From SCGC-AG-212-J23 sp035649175 (lineage in GTDB: Bacteria > Pseudomonadota > Gammaproteobacteria > Burkholderiales > SG8-39): DNA of 64,000 nucleotides. The notes below the pieces were generated by a model. That model ran no database searches. It worked only from the letters and a program-made list of their open reading frames with translations, and was not told where the DNA came from. Shown piece by piece: positions 24,601 through 35,358 of the stretch. Position 1 is the first letter of the stretch; the number at the start of each line of letters is the position of its first letter. The translations under genes and the position numbers were made by a program. The DNA is taken from the NCBI GenBank assembly GCA_035649175.1, contig DASRKB010000243.1, positions 1 through 64,000 on the forward strand. Reading direction: 5' to 3'.

Positions 24601-24965
24601 GGGCTGTCAAGTCCTTCCGCGTACTCTCATTAATCCACATTTTCGCCGCGCTGGCGTCCGGCGGCGACACGGATGCTCGTGGAGGCCGATTCTTTCGGCC
24701 AAGCGATTGTTTACCCGAAGGAAAGGGTTGCTCAATTTTTGATCGCAACCGTCTCCGTCGCCTTCGTGGCTACGTGTGCGCGCGCTATTCATACGTAATC
24801 CACAAACTTATCCACAAGTTTTTGTGGATATCACGAAATCCACTACCCGTTGCCATCGCGCATCGACACGGCGCGCTAGTTTGCTGCACCGCGAAACTTG
24901 CGGCAGCCCGACCGGATGCGTACAGTCGCCGCCGGAGCGACAGGGAAAATCACAAGGAATCGCGT
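24601..24965. other. Divergent intergenic region between xseA and exbB
   Basis: 365 bases without a gene. It holds a DnaA-box-like cluster (24796-24844), an outlying TAATCCACA at 24631-24639, and an inverted repeat GGTTGC (24726-24731) / GCAACC (24745-24750) whose loop is T-rich and has a GATC. A frame across it would extend exbB but has no ribosome-binding site and no family resemblance, so it was not used. Confidence 0.6.
24796..24844. promoter_or_regulatory. Cluster of DnaA-box-like sequences
   Basis: A perfect consensus box TTATCCACA lies at 24808-24816. One-mismatch boxes are TAATCCACA (24796-24804, same orientation, 12 bases away) and ATATCCACA on the opposite strand (24823-24831). A weaker AAATCCACT is at 24836-24844. 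Three to four boxes in 49 bases are unusual outside oriC, DnaA-titration sites or DnaA-regulated promoters. It is not beside dnaA or rpmH. Confidence 0.55.
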
Positions 24966-25577
24966 TTGTTCGCTATCGTCCAGGCTGCTGGCTGGCCCAT
25001 CTGGTTCTTGCTGGCCGCCTCCGTCATCGCCGTTGCCCTGATCCTCGAGCGCTCCGTCACGCTGCGTACCGGGAGAATTGTTCCGCCGCGTCTTTTCGAC
25101 CAGGTGATCGACGTCTACCAGCGTCAGGGCGTGTCGCCGGAGGTCATCGACATGCTCGCCAGGGATTCCGCCTTGGGGGCGGTGCTCGCGGCCGGCCTGC
25201 GCAACCACCGGAGCTCGCGCTACGTGATGAAGGAGGCTATCGAAGAGGCGGGTCGAGCTGTGGCGCATGACCTCGGGCGCTTTCTCACCACGCTCGGGAC
25301 CATCGCGACCGCCGCGCCCCTGCTCGGCCTGTTTGGCACGGTGATCGGCATGATCGAAATCTTCGGCTCCCAGTCTCCGACGGGCGGCACCAACCCGCAG
25401 CAGCTCGCGCACGGCATCTCGATCGCGCTCTACAATACGGCCTTCGGCATCGGCATCGGCATCGCGGCTCTCATCTTCTACCGCCACTTCCGAGCCAAGG
25501 TCGACACGCTGGTCGTCGAGATGGAGCAGCTCGCCGGCAAGCTGGTCGATGTGATCCACGGCGAGCGCGCGGCTTGA
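24966..25577 (+). CDS. exbB: ExbB/TolQ-family proton channel protein
   Basis: A 203-residue inner-membrane protein that, with ExbD, uses the proton gradient to energise TonB- or Tol-like systems. Three transmembrane segments: residues about 5-25, and the family core TAAPLLGLFGTVIGMIEIF and ISIALYNTAFGIGIGIAALI. The start is a TTG, 7 bases after AAGGA, giving the usual N-terminus LFAIVQAAGWPIWFLLA; no ATG fits. Overlaps exbD by 4 bases. First gene of the exbB-exbD-lpxK-trm112-kdsB-adk operon. Confidence 0.93.
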   Translation: MFAIVQAAGWPIWFLLAASVIAVALILERSVTLRTGRIVPPRLFDQVIDVYQRQGVSPEVIDMLARDSALGAVLAAGLRNHRSSRYVMKEAIEEAGRAVAHDLGRFLTTLGTIATAAPLLGLFGTVIGMIEIFGSQSPTGGTNPQQLAHGISIALYNTAFGIGIGIAALIFYRHFRAKVDTLVVEMEQLAGKLVDVIHGERAA

Positions 25578-25990
25578 ACTTCCAGCGTGGGGAGGGGAAA
25601 GAGCCGCTCGAGATCAACCTCGTGCCGATGATCGACGTCATGCTGGTGATCCTGATCTTCCTCATGATCACCACTACGTATTCCAAGTACACCGAGCTCC
25701 AGATCAGCCTGCCCACGGCCGACGCGGCGAAGCAGCCGGAGCGGCCACAGGAAGTGACCGTGCTCGTCAACGCACAGGGTCAGTACGTCGTCAACCGCGC
25801 TGCGGTCCCGTTTCGCGGGGTCGAGCATCTCGCCGAGGAGCTGCGGCGCGCCGCCGGGACGCAGAAGGACCCGGTCGTCGTGATCAGCGCGGATGCCGCC
25901 GCTACGCACCAGTCCGTGGTGCGCGTCATGGAGGCTGCGCGCGTCGCCGGGCTTACGCGGATCACTTTCACCACGCAGTCGAGCCGTTAG
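25574..25990 (+). CDS. exbD: ExbD/TolR-family protein
   Basis: A 138-residue partner of ExbB: short cytoplasmic N-terminus, one membrane helix (NLVPMIDVMLVILIFLMITT, with the conserved proton-carrying Asp), and a periplasmic domain. The start is a TTG overlapping the exbB stop. It is commonly the first half of the lipid A/KDO operon in betaproteobacteria. Its stop overlaps the start of lpxK by one base. Confidence 0.94.
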   Translation: MNFQRGEGKEPLEINLVPMIDVMLVILIFLMITTTYSKYTELQISLPTADAAKQPERPQEVTVLVNAQGQYVVNRAAVPFRGVEHLAEELRRAAGTQKDPVVVISADAAATHQSVVRVMEAARVAGLTRITFTTQSSR

Positions 25991-26964
25991 TGCGACACTG
26001 GTACGGGCGCAGCGCCGTCGCCTGGCTGCTGTGGCCGGCCAGCATCGTCTTTGGGCTTGCGGTTTTCGTCAGGAGGCTGCTCTACCGGCTCGGTGCTCTG
26101 AGAAGCTTCCACCCAGGCGTCCCCGTGATCGTCGTGGGTAACCTCGTCGCGGGCGGAAGCGGCAAGACGCCGCTCGTGCTCTGGATTGCCGAATTCCTTC
26201 GTGCAAATGGCTGGTCGCCGGCGATCGTGTCCCGCGGCTACGGGGCGCGGATAGGAGCGCCGCGCGCCGCGACCATCGCGTCCGAGGCGAGCGAGGTAGG
26301 TGACGAGCCGATTCTGCTCGCGCGGCGCAGTGGCTGCCCGGTCTGGGTGGGGCCGGATCGCGTGCGCACGATCGCCGCGCTGCGCGAGCAGCACCCGAAG
26401 GTCGACATCGTGATTCTGGACGACGGTCTCCAGCACTACCGGTTGCGCCGGGACTTGGAGATCGCCGTGGTCGACTGGCGCGGCTTCGGCAACGGTCTGC
26501 TGCTCCCGGCCGGCCCGCTGCGCGAGCCGGTGTCGCGACTGCGAGCCGTCGATGCGGTCGTCTCCCACGGAGCGCCGGTGAAGGGCTTTCCGATGCAGCT
26601 CGCAGGAGAAACCCTGCACTGCATGACCGACGCGCGCGAGCGGCGCAGTGTGAAGGACTTCACCGGACAGAAGGTGCATGCGGTGGCCGGCATCGGTCAT
26701 CCCAACCGCTTCTTCCTGCACCTCGCACGGCTCGGGGTGAATCCCATCCCCCATCCTTTCCCCGATCATTACCCCTTCCGAGCGCGGGAGCTGGAGTTCG
26801 GCGACGCGCTGCCCGTCATGCTCACCGAGAAGGACGCGGTAAAATTGCGCCACGCAGCGCGCCCGAACTGGTGGGTGCTCCCCGTGACGGCGCAGCTCGA
26901 TTCCGCATTCGGCGACTGGCTCTTGGGCAAAGTGAATGGGTGGCGTCGATCCAAGGTTGCTTGA
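25990..26964 (+). CDS. lpxK: Tetraacyldisaccharide 4'-kinase
   Basis: A 324-residue membrane-associated kinase that adds the 4'-phosphate of lipid A. The N-terminal membrane anchor (about 8-30) is followed by the P-loop VVGNLVAGGSGKTPLVLWI, then VSRGYGARI and ILDDGLQHYRLRRDLEI. GTG start. It overlaps the Trm112-like gene by 29 bases. Confidence 0.97.
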   Translation: MRHWYGRSAVAWLLWPASIVFGLAVFVRRLLYRLGALRSFHPGVPVIVVGNLVAGGSGKTPLVLWIAEFLRANGWSPAIVSRGYGARIGAPRAATIASEASEVGDEPILLARRSGCPVWVGPDRVRTIAALREQHPKVDIVILDDGLQHYRLRRDLEIAVVDWRGFGNGLLLPAGPLREPVSRLRAVDAVVSHGAPVKGFPMQLAGETLHCMTDARERRSVKDFTGQKVHAVAGIGHPNRFFLHLARLGVNPIPHPFPDHYPFRARELEFGDALPVMLTEKDAVKLRHAARPNWWVLPVTAQLDSAFGDWLLGKVNGWRRSKVA

Positions 26965-27127
26965 AATCCTGGTGTGCCCGCTGTGCAAGGGCAAGCTCGT
27001 GTACCGCAAGGAAGCGGGCGAGCTGGTGTGTCGGGGCGACCGGCTCGCGTATCCGGTTAAGGACGCCATCCCGGTCATGCTTGAGGACGAGGCGCGCAAG
27101 CTCGCGGCCGACGAAGACGTAGCGTGA
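26936..27127 (+). CDS. Trm112/YcaR-family small protein
   Basis: A 63-residue protein with the family pattern LLEILVCPLCKGKLVY and LVCRGDRLAYPVKDAIPVML. Family members are usually encoded between lpxK and kdsB; in other organisms Trm112 activates methyltransferases. Only one CxxC is retained (CPLC) with a further Cys at the second site. It overlaps both neighbours. Confidence 0.93.
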   Translation: MGGVDPRLLEILVCPLCKGKLVYRKEAGELVCRGDRLAYPVKDAIPVMLEDEARKLAADEDVA

Positions 27128-27843
27128 GCTTCCGGGTAGTCATCCCCGCGCGCTACGCCTCGAGCCGCTTTCCCGGAAAGCCCCTAGCCGACATCGGCGG
27201 CCGGCCGATGGTGGTGCGGGTGTGCGAGCAGGCCGCGGCGAGCGGTGCGGCGGGCGTGCATGTCGCCACCGACGACGAGCGCATCGCCCAAGCCGTGCAG
27301 GCGGCGGGCTATTCGGCCCTGCGAACCCGCGCGGACCACGCTTCTGGAACCGACCGAGTCGCGGAGGCCGCACGTGCGCTGGGGCTCGGCCAGCAGGAAC
27401 TGGTGGTGAACCTGCAGGGCGACGAGCCGCTCATGGCACCCGGCCTCATCGCCCGCGTGGTTGCGGCGCTCGAAGCCGACCACGAAGTCGCAATGGCCAC
27501 CGCCTGTCATCCCTTGCAGAAGGACGTTTCCAATCCGAACGTGGTGAAGGTAGTGCTCGATGCGCGTAACCGCGCGCTCTACTTCTCGCGCGCGCAGATT
27601 CCGTACCCGCGCGAGGCCGGCGCCCGATGGTACCGGCATGCCGGCATCTACGCCTATCGCGCGGGGTTCCTGCTCTCGTTCGCGGCCCTCGATCCGTCGC
27701 CGCTCGAGAGAACCGAAGCGCTTGAGCAGCTTCGTGCGCTGTGGCACGGCCATCGCATCGCAGTCGTCGTAAGCGAGGAGGAGATCGCCCCGGGCGTCGA
27801 CACGCCCGAAGACCTCGAGGCGGTGCGTAGAATGCTCCGATGA
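27124..27843 (+). CDS. kdsB: CMP-KDO synthetase
   Basis: A 239-residue 3-deoxy-manno-octulosonate cytidylyltransferase, activating KDO for lipopolysaccharide core synthesis. Signature: IPARYASSRFPGKPLADIGG, ATDDERI, NLQGDEPLM, FSRAQIPYPR, HAGIYAYRA. GTG start overlapping the previous stop. Completes the lipid A/KDO set with lpxK. Confidence 0.97.
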   Translation: MSFRVVIPARYASSRFPGKPLADIGGRPMVVRVCEQAAASGAAGVHVATDDERIAQAVQAAGYSALRTRADHASGTDRVAEAARALGLGQQELVVNLQGDEPLMAPGLIARVVAALEADHEVAMATACHPLQKDVSNPNVVKVVLDARNRALYFSRAQIPYPREAGARWYRHAGIYAYRAGFLLSFAALDPSPLERTEALEQLRALWHGHRIAVVVSEEEIAPGVDTPEDLEAVRRMLR

Positions 27844-28511
27844 GACTGATCCTTCTCGGGCCTCCGGGCGCCGGCAAGGGCACCCAGGCCGCGGCGATTT
27901 GCGCGAGGTTCGGCATCCCGCAGATCTCGACCGGCGACATGCTGCGCGCCGCGGCGAAGGCCGGCACCGCACTGGGCCTGGCAGCGCAGAAGGTGGTCGA
28001 CGCCGGGCAGCTCGTCGCCGATGACGTCATCGTCGGACTGGTGAAGGAGCGGTTGCGCTCGCCCGACTGCGCGCGCGGCTACCTCTTCGACGGGTTCCCA
28101 CGCACCATCCCCCAGGCCCAAGCGATGAAGACGGGGCAGGTGCCCGTCGACGCCGTGCTGGAGATCGATGTGCCCGACGAGGAGATCGTCGCGCGCATGA
28201 GCGGCCGCCGCGTACATCTGCCCTCGGGGCGCACCTACCACGTTCGCTTCAACCCGCCGCGCCAGGAAGGCCGGGACGACGTGACGGGCGAGCCTTTGGT
28301 GCAACGCGAGGACGACCGCGAGCCGACGGTGAAGAGGCGCCTCGAGGTTTACCGCGCGCAGACCCGCCCGCTCGTCGACTACTACCGCGGCTGGGCGGCG
28401 AGCGCCGATGCGCGAGCGCCGCGGTATCTCTGCATCTCCGGAATGGGCACGGTGCAAGAGGTGCGGGAGCGCACCCTTAGCGCCCTCGGCGCGCCTCCGG
28501 CGGCGCCCTGA
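27840..28511 (+). CDS. adk: Adenylate kinase
   Basis: A 223-residue kinase interconverting ATP, ADP and AMP. P-loop GPPGAGKGT (7-15), STGDMLRAA, YLFDGFPRTIPQA, and a lid with GRRVHLPSGRTYHVRFNPP; the lid lacks zinc cysteines. The ATG overlaps the kdsB stop. Last gene of the operon; hppA follows after 38 bases. Confidence 0.97.
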   Translation: MRLILLGPPGAGKGTQAAAICARFGIPQISTGDMLRAAAKAGTALGLAAQKVVDAGQLVADDVIVGLVKERLRSPDCARGYLFDGFPRTIPQAQAMKTGQVPVDAVLEIDVPDEEIVARMSGRRVHLPSGRTYHVRFNPPRQEGRDDVTGEPLVQREDDREPTVKRRLEVYRAQTRPLVDYYRGWAASADARAPRYLCISGMGTVQEVRERTLSALGAPPAAP

Positions 28512-28549
28512 CCTGATAAAATTTTTCCCCTTTTCGGGGAGAAGAACGA

Positions 28550-30613
<2,064 letters not shown>

Positions 30614-30654
30614 CGACTAATGACGCGCGCGCTCGTCGCGGCTTGCGCGCTCCG

Positions 30655-32265
30655 GTGATCGGGAGATTGATCCGATCGCGCCAGTTGTTTGGTGCGCTTT
30701 TCCTGTGCCTTTGCGCGCTCGCGCAGGCGCGCGATCCATCGATCGCGGAGCGCTACCTTGTCGTGGCGGCGCATCCGTTGGCGGCCGAGGCGGGCGCCAA
30801 GGTGCTCGGGCGCGGCGGCACGGCGGTGGACGCGGCAGTGGCGGTGCAGATGGTCCTCGGCCTGGTCGAGCCGCAGTCCTCGGGCATCGGAGGCGGCGCG
30901 TTCCTGCTCCACTGGTCGCAGGAGGAAAAGAAGCTGCGCAGCTACGACGGGCGCGAAACGGCGCCCGCCGCGGCGCAGCCCGGGCGCTTCCTGCGAGAGG
31001 GTAAGCCGATGGCCTTCATGGACGCGGTCGTCGGCGGCCGGTCCGTGGGCGTGCCCGGTGCGTTGCGCATGCTCGAGCTTGCGCATAAGCGCCATGGGGC
31101 GCTCCCTTGGCGCACGCTTTTCGCGGATGCCATCCGTCTCGCCGAGAAGGGATTCGACGCGCCGCCGCGTCTGCGCGCCGCGCTGGCAGAGGAGCATTTT
31201 CTTGATGACAGTCTCTTCTTTGAGGACGGTAAACCGAGGACGCGCGTCGTCAACCGCGCATACGCTGAAACGTTGCGCGCCCTCGCCCGCGAGGGCGCCG
31301 ACGCTTTCTACCGCGGAGCCATTGCGGCCGAGATCGTGCGCGCCGTGCGTTCGCACGCGAATCCCGGAGATATCTCCGAAGCGGACTTGGCCGGCTACCG
31401 GGCGATCGAGCGCGAGCCGGTATGCGGGCCCTATCGCGGCCGGCGCGTCTGCTCAATGGGCCCGCCGAGCTCCGGCGGCGTCGCGCTCTTGCAGATCCTC
31501 CGCATCCTCGAGCGCACAGCCTTCGCGCGCACGCCGCCGCATTCCCCGCAGGCGGCGCACCTCTTCACGGAAGCCGGCCGACTCGCTTTCGCCGATCGCG
31601 CGCGCTATCTCGGCGACGCGGACTTCGTCCCGGTGCCAGTGGCGCGGCTTTTGAGTGACGCCTACCTCGACGCCAGGTCGGCGCTCATTGGCGAGCGCTC
31701 GATGGCGGAGGCGCTGCCTGGTGACGCGGAACGCGGAACGAGCCATTTCTCGATCGTCGACGCCCGCGGCGATGCGGTCGCAATGACCAGCTCGGTGGAA
31801 AGCCCGTTCGGCAGCCGCATCGTGGTGCGCGGCTTCGTCCTCAACAACCAGCTCACCGACTTCGATTTCGTGCCCGGCGGCGCGAACGCGGTTGCGCCGC
31901 GCAAGCGGCCGAGAAGCAGCATGGCGCCGACCATGGTGTTCGAGAAGGGGGCGCTCGAGCTCGTCCTGGGATCGCCGGGCGGCGCGATGATCATCAACTA
32001 CGTCGCCAGGGCACTCGTGGCCCGCATCGACTGGCAGCTCGATCTCCGGGCAGCGATTGCGGCGCCGAACGTAGGCACGAGGAACGGGCCGACGCTGCTC
32101 GAGCGGGACACGCCATACGCCGCGCTTGAGGCATCGCTTGGCGAGCGCGGCCACCAAGTAGTGCTCACGCCCCTCGTCAGTGGCCTGCATGCCCTGGAGC
32201 GCGCGCCGGGCGGCTGGCGCGGGGCGGCCGACCCACGCCGCGACGGAGCGGCCGTGGGAAGATAG
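30655..32265 (+). CDS. ggt: Gamma-glutamyltranspeptidase
   Basis: A 536-residue periplasmic Ntn-hydrolase that cleaves glutathione and other gamma-glutamyl compounds. A signal peptide (GALFLCLCALAQA) precedes the large subunit. The autocatalytic Thr is Thr362 in RGTSHFSIVD; the GxxGG motif is GSPGGAMI. A long frame continues upstream through hppA, but that part is an out-of-frame shadow; the GTG at 30655 is the first start giving a signal peptide. It ends 4 bases before the next gene. Confidence 0.92.
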   Translation: MIGRLIRSRQLFGALFLCLCALAQARDPSIAERYLVVAAHPLAAEAGAKVLGRGGTAVDAAVAVQMVLGLVEPQSSGIGGGAFLLHWSQEEKKLRSYDGRETAPAAAQPGRFLREGKPMAFMDAVVGGRSVGVPGALRMLELAHKRHGALPWRTLFADAIRLAEKGFDAPPRLRAALAEEHFLDDSLFFEDGKPRTRVVNRAYAETLRALAREGADAFYRGAIAAEIVRAVRSHANPGDISEADLAGYRAIEREPVCGPYRGRRVCSMGPPSSGGVALLQILRILERTAFARTPPHSPQAAHLFTEAGRLAFADRARYLGDADFVPVPVARLLSDAYLDARSALIGERSMAEALPGDAERGTSHFSIVDARGDAVAMTSSVESPFGSRIVVRGFVLNNQLTDFDFVPGGANAVAPRKRPRSSMAPTMVFEKGALELVLGSPGGAMIINYVARALVARIDWQLDLRAAIAAPNVGTRNGPTLLERDTPYAALEASLGERGHQVVLTPLVSGLHALERAPGGWRGAADPRRDGAAVGR

Positions 32266-32269
32266 CAAT

Positions 32270-35200
32270 GTGAAGCGCAGGCGCGCCTCGCTCGGGAAAA
32301 CCACCCGGCCCAGCCCGGCGGGCGTGCTGCCGCGCGAGCGGCTCTTCGCCCTGCTCGACGAAGCCGAGGCGCCTGCGATCTGGGTATCGGGTCCCCCGGG
32401 CTCGGGCAAGACTACCCTCGCGGCGAGCTGGCTCGAGCACGCGGGCATTCCGTATGTCTGGTATCAGCTCGACGAGGGTGACGCGGACGTCGCCACCTTC
32501 TTTTACTACCTGAGCCTCGCCGCCGACGAGCACGCGGAGGCCGGCGCCGAGCCGCTGCCGCTCCTCGCCCCCGAGTACCAGGCCGGGCTGGCGCTTTTCA
32601 CGCGGCGCTATTTCCAGCAACTCTTCTCGCGCCTCAAGGCGCCCTTCGCACTGGTCTTCGACAACTGCCAGGAGGTTCCCACCTCCTCGCCGCTCGTCGA
32701 GGTCATGCGATTGGGGCTCCAGGAGCTGCCGCCTGGCGCACGCGGCGTGTTCCTCAGCCGCACCGATCCGCCGCCCGCGCTCGCCCGGCAGCGCGCGAAC
32801 CGTACGCTCGCGTCCCTCGGGTGGGAGGACCTGCGTTTGCGCCGGGAAGAGAGCGCCGCCATCGTCGCCCAACGGCGCCCCGGCCTGTCCCCGGAGGCCG
32901 TGGAGACGCTCTACGCGCGCACGCAGGGATGGGCGGCTGGGCTGATGCTCATGCTCGAGCAGTCCAACCCGCCGGCATCGCTCGCGCAGCCGGTCGATCT
33001 CTCTACGCGCAGGCTCGTCTTCGACTACCTCGCGGGCGAGATCTTCCAGAAGCTGAACGAGCGCATGCAGCGCTTCCTGCTGCAGACCGCGTACGTCCCG
33101 CAGATGACGCCCGCCATCGCGGCCGAGCTCACCGGAGACGAGGATGCCGGGCAGATCGTCGCACAGCTGCACCGCTTCAACTACTTCGTGAGCTTGCGCG
33201 AGACGCAGCCCGAGCCGCACTACCAGTATCACCCGATGCTGCGTGACTTCCTACAGGCGAGGGCGGAGGAGACGCTGCCCAAGGAGCGCAGGCGCGCGCT
33301 GCAGAAGATCTCCGCGGTGCAGATGGAGCGCGCGGGCGCGATCGAGGACGCCATCGCGCTCTATCGCGAGAGCCATGAATGGGAAGAGATGGCGCGCGTG
33401 GCCGAGGGCCATGCGCAGGCCCTGCTTGCGCAGGGGCGTGGCGAGACGCTCGCGCGCTGGGTAGAGGAACTGCCCGCCGAGACCCAGGCGAAGCACCCCT
33501 GGGCGGTGTACTGGGCCGCGGGAAGCCAGGCGCAGCTCGCGCCGCGGGAGGGGCGCATCCAGTACGGCCGCGCCTTCGATCTCTTCCGCGCGCAGGGCGA
33601 CGCGGCGGGCATGGCGCTCGCCGCCTCGGGCGCGATGTTCGCCATCCTCTACGAGCTCGACGACTTCTCGCTCCTCGACCGCTGGATCGCGGTGCTGGAC
33701 GAGGCCGAGAAGACGGGCGCCCGGCCGCCCAGCCCGGAAATGGAGGCGGGGCTCGCCTGCGGCATGTTCATCGCCCTCACACTGCGCCAGCCGCACCGGC
33801 GCGACATCAAGCAGTGGATCGAGCGCGCGCTTGCGTCAAGCGCCGCCACGCCCGACGTCAACCTGAGAATGTTCGTCGGACTGCTCGCCGCGCTCACGCT
33901 CGGCTGGACGGGGCTCTTCGCGCGCGCAGGGCAGCTCATCGAGTCGATGCGGCAGCTTTCCCCCGCCCCAGGCGTGACGCCGTTCTCCCTGATCACGCTC
34001 AAGAATCTCGAGGCGATGCACGCCATGCTCACCGCCGATGAGCCGGCGAGCCAGAGGGCGATGCGCGAGGGCCTGGACATCGCGCAGGCGACGGGCGTGC
34101 AGACATGGAATTTCCAGCTGCTGCTCTACGGCTACGGCGGCGCGCTCGGCGCGGGCGATCTCGCTGCGGCCGCGACGCTCGCAAGGCGCCTGCACGCGCA
34201 GCCGGGCGGCGGTCGCTTCAACCTGTGCATGTTCCAGTTCTTCCAGGGCTGGGAGGCGCTGCTGCGACGGGACCGCATGGATGCGCTGCAAAAGTGCAAG
34301 AGCGCGCTGCGCACGGCGATCGAGGTCGGCTGCCCGCTTTTCGAGGTGCTGTGCCGGCTGCAGCTCGCCGAGGTGCTCGTCGATTGCGGCGACGAGAGGA
34401 AGTGCATCGCGCATCTGCAGGCGCTGCGCGATATCGCCCGGCGCATCGACAACGCCCATCTCGAGTTCACTTGCCTGTTGTGGTTTGCGCACATCGCGCT
34501 CGCCCATGGCCGTCAGCGGCCCGGGCTGAACGCGCTGCGTCGCGCCCTCGCCCTTGGACGCGAGTACGGCTATGCGCATTTCCTCGGCTGGCGGCCGGCG
34601 CCCATGGCGCGGGTGCTCGCTGCGGCGCTCGAAGCCGGCCTCGAGCCCGACTATGCGAGGAGCGTCATCAGGCGCCGGCGCCTGGTGCCCGAAGAAGTGC
34701 GTCCATCCGGCAACGAATGGCCATGGACGTTCCGCGTCCAGACCTTCGGTGGCTTCCGTCTGCTGCGCGACGATGAGCCGCTCGCCACGGCCGGCAAGGC
34801 GCAGCGCCGGCCGCTCGAGCTGCTGAAGGTAGCGATCGCCTATGGCGGCGCGCAGGTCAGCGAGGGCCGCGTCATCGACGCGCTGTGGCCGCGGGTCGAC
34901 GGCGATTCGGCGCACCGCTCCTTCACGAGCGCGCTGCATCGCCTGCGCAAGCTCCTTGGAGAGGACCGTGCCGTGCTCCTTCACGAGGGCAAGGTGAGCC
35001 TCGACCGGCGCTATTTCTGGGTGGATGCCTGGGAGTTCGAGGATCTCGCTGCGCGCGAGGAAGCCAGCGGCGACGCGGGGCAGCGTGAGAAGCTCATCGA
35101 GCGCATGCTGTCGCTTTACCGCGGGCCGTTCATGGCCGACGACGTAGACGACGCCTGGATGCTGCAGACGCGCGAGCGCCTGCGCGCCCGCCTTGCGCGG

Positions 35201-35299
35201 GCGATGGGCCGCATGCTGCGGCACTGGCAGGAGTGCGGGCAACGCGAGCGCGCCCGCGAGTATGAGGAGCGAATTAAGCAATCGGTAAGCGATCGGTAA
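32270..35299 (+). CDS. Large MalT-like ATPase regulator with SARP/BTAD C-terminus
   Basis: A 1009-residue regulator. Residues 1-330 are a STAND-type NTPase with P-loop GPPGSGKTT (41-49), ALVFDNCQEV as Walker B, and a winged-helix-like segment of MalT type (VFDYLAGEIFQKLNERMQRFLL). The middle is TPR-like helical repeat. Residues from about 820 read FRVQTFGGFRLLRDDEPL, KAQRRPLELLKVAIAYGG and HRSFTSALHRLRKLLGED, the winged helix of SARP/AfsR regulators, then a BTAD-like tail. It lacks the LuxR helix-turn-helix of MalT. GTG start. The inducer is unknown; it may control the lipoprotein gene 59 bases downstream. Confidence 0.9.
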   Translation: MKRRRASLGKTTRPSPAGVLPRERLFALLDEAEAPAIWVSGPPGSGKTTLAASWLEHAGIPYVWYQLDEGDADVATFFYYLSLAADEHAEAGAEPLPLLAPEYQAGLALFTRRYFQQLFSRLKAPFALVFDNCQEVPTSSPLVEVMRLGLQELPPGARGVFLSRTDPPPALARQRANRTLASLGWEDLRLRREESAAIVAQRRPGLSPEAVETLYARTQGWAAGLMLMLEQSNPPASLAQPVDLSTRRLVFDYLAGEIFQKLNERMQRFLLQTAYVPQMTPAIAAELTGDEDAGQIVAQLHRFNYFVSLRETQPEPHYQYHPMLRDFLQARAEETLPKERRRALQKISAVQMERAGAIEDAIALYRESHEWEEMARVAEGHAQALLAQGRGETLARWVEELPAETQAKHPWAVYWAAGSQAQLAPREGRIQYGRAFDLFRAQGDAAGMALAASGAMFAILYELDDFSLLDRWIAVLDEAEKTGARPPSPEMEAGLACGMFIALTLRQPHRRDIKQWIERALASSAATPDVNLRMFVGLLAALTLGWTGLFARAGQLIESMRQLSPAPGVTPFSLITLKNLEAMHAMLTADEPASQRAMREGLDIAQATGVQTWNFQLLLYGYGGALGAGDLAAAATLARRLHAQPGGGRFNLCMFQFFQGWEALLRRDRMDALQKCKSALRTAIEVGCPLFEVLCRLQLAEVLVDCGDERKCIAHLQALRDIARRIDNAHLEFTCLLWFAHIALAHGRQRPGLNALRRALALGREYGYAHFLGWRPAPMARVLAAALEAGLEPDYARSVIRRRRLVPEEVRPSGNEWPWTFRVQTFGGFRLLRDDEPLATAGKAQRRPLELLKVAIAYGGAQVSEGRVIDALWPRVDGDSAHRSFTSALHRLRKLLGEDRAVLLHEGKVSLDRRYFWVDAWEFEDLAAREEASGDAGQREKLIERMLSLYRGPFMADDVDDAWMLQTRERLRARLARAMGRMLRHWQECGQRERAREYEERIKQSVSDR

Positions 35300-35309
35300 G
35301 CGATCCGCA
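35281..35309 (+). promoter_or_regulatory. 11-bp-period direct repeat, candidate SARP-type binding site
   Basis: ATCGGTA-AGCG-ATCGGTA-AGCG-ATCCGCA runs from 35281 to 35309: two perfect 7-base repeats and a partial third, each separated by AGCG. Seven-base direct repeats with 4-base spacers, an 11-base period, are the known form of SARP binding sites. The site overlaps the stop of the SARP-like gene and lies 50 bases before the lipoprotein start. No -35/-10 pair is clear. Confidence 0.5.
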
Positions 35310-35358
35310 GTCCCTCCCCCCCGACCATGGGGGCGTCATTCACCCAAAGGAGGGAGTC

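Noticed and set aside
24796..24844. The DnaA-box cluster as the chromosomal origin oriC
   Set aside because: oriC in this group lies by dnaA and rpmH; neither is near, and only a few boxes with a short AT-rich stretch are seen. Kept only as a regulatory or titration candidate.
35316..35333. A C-run / G-run hairpin before the lipoprotein gene as a terminator of the regulator
   Set aside because: Arms are five bases of simple C and G runs with no T tract; too weak to call.
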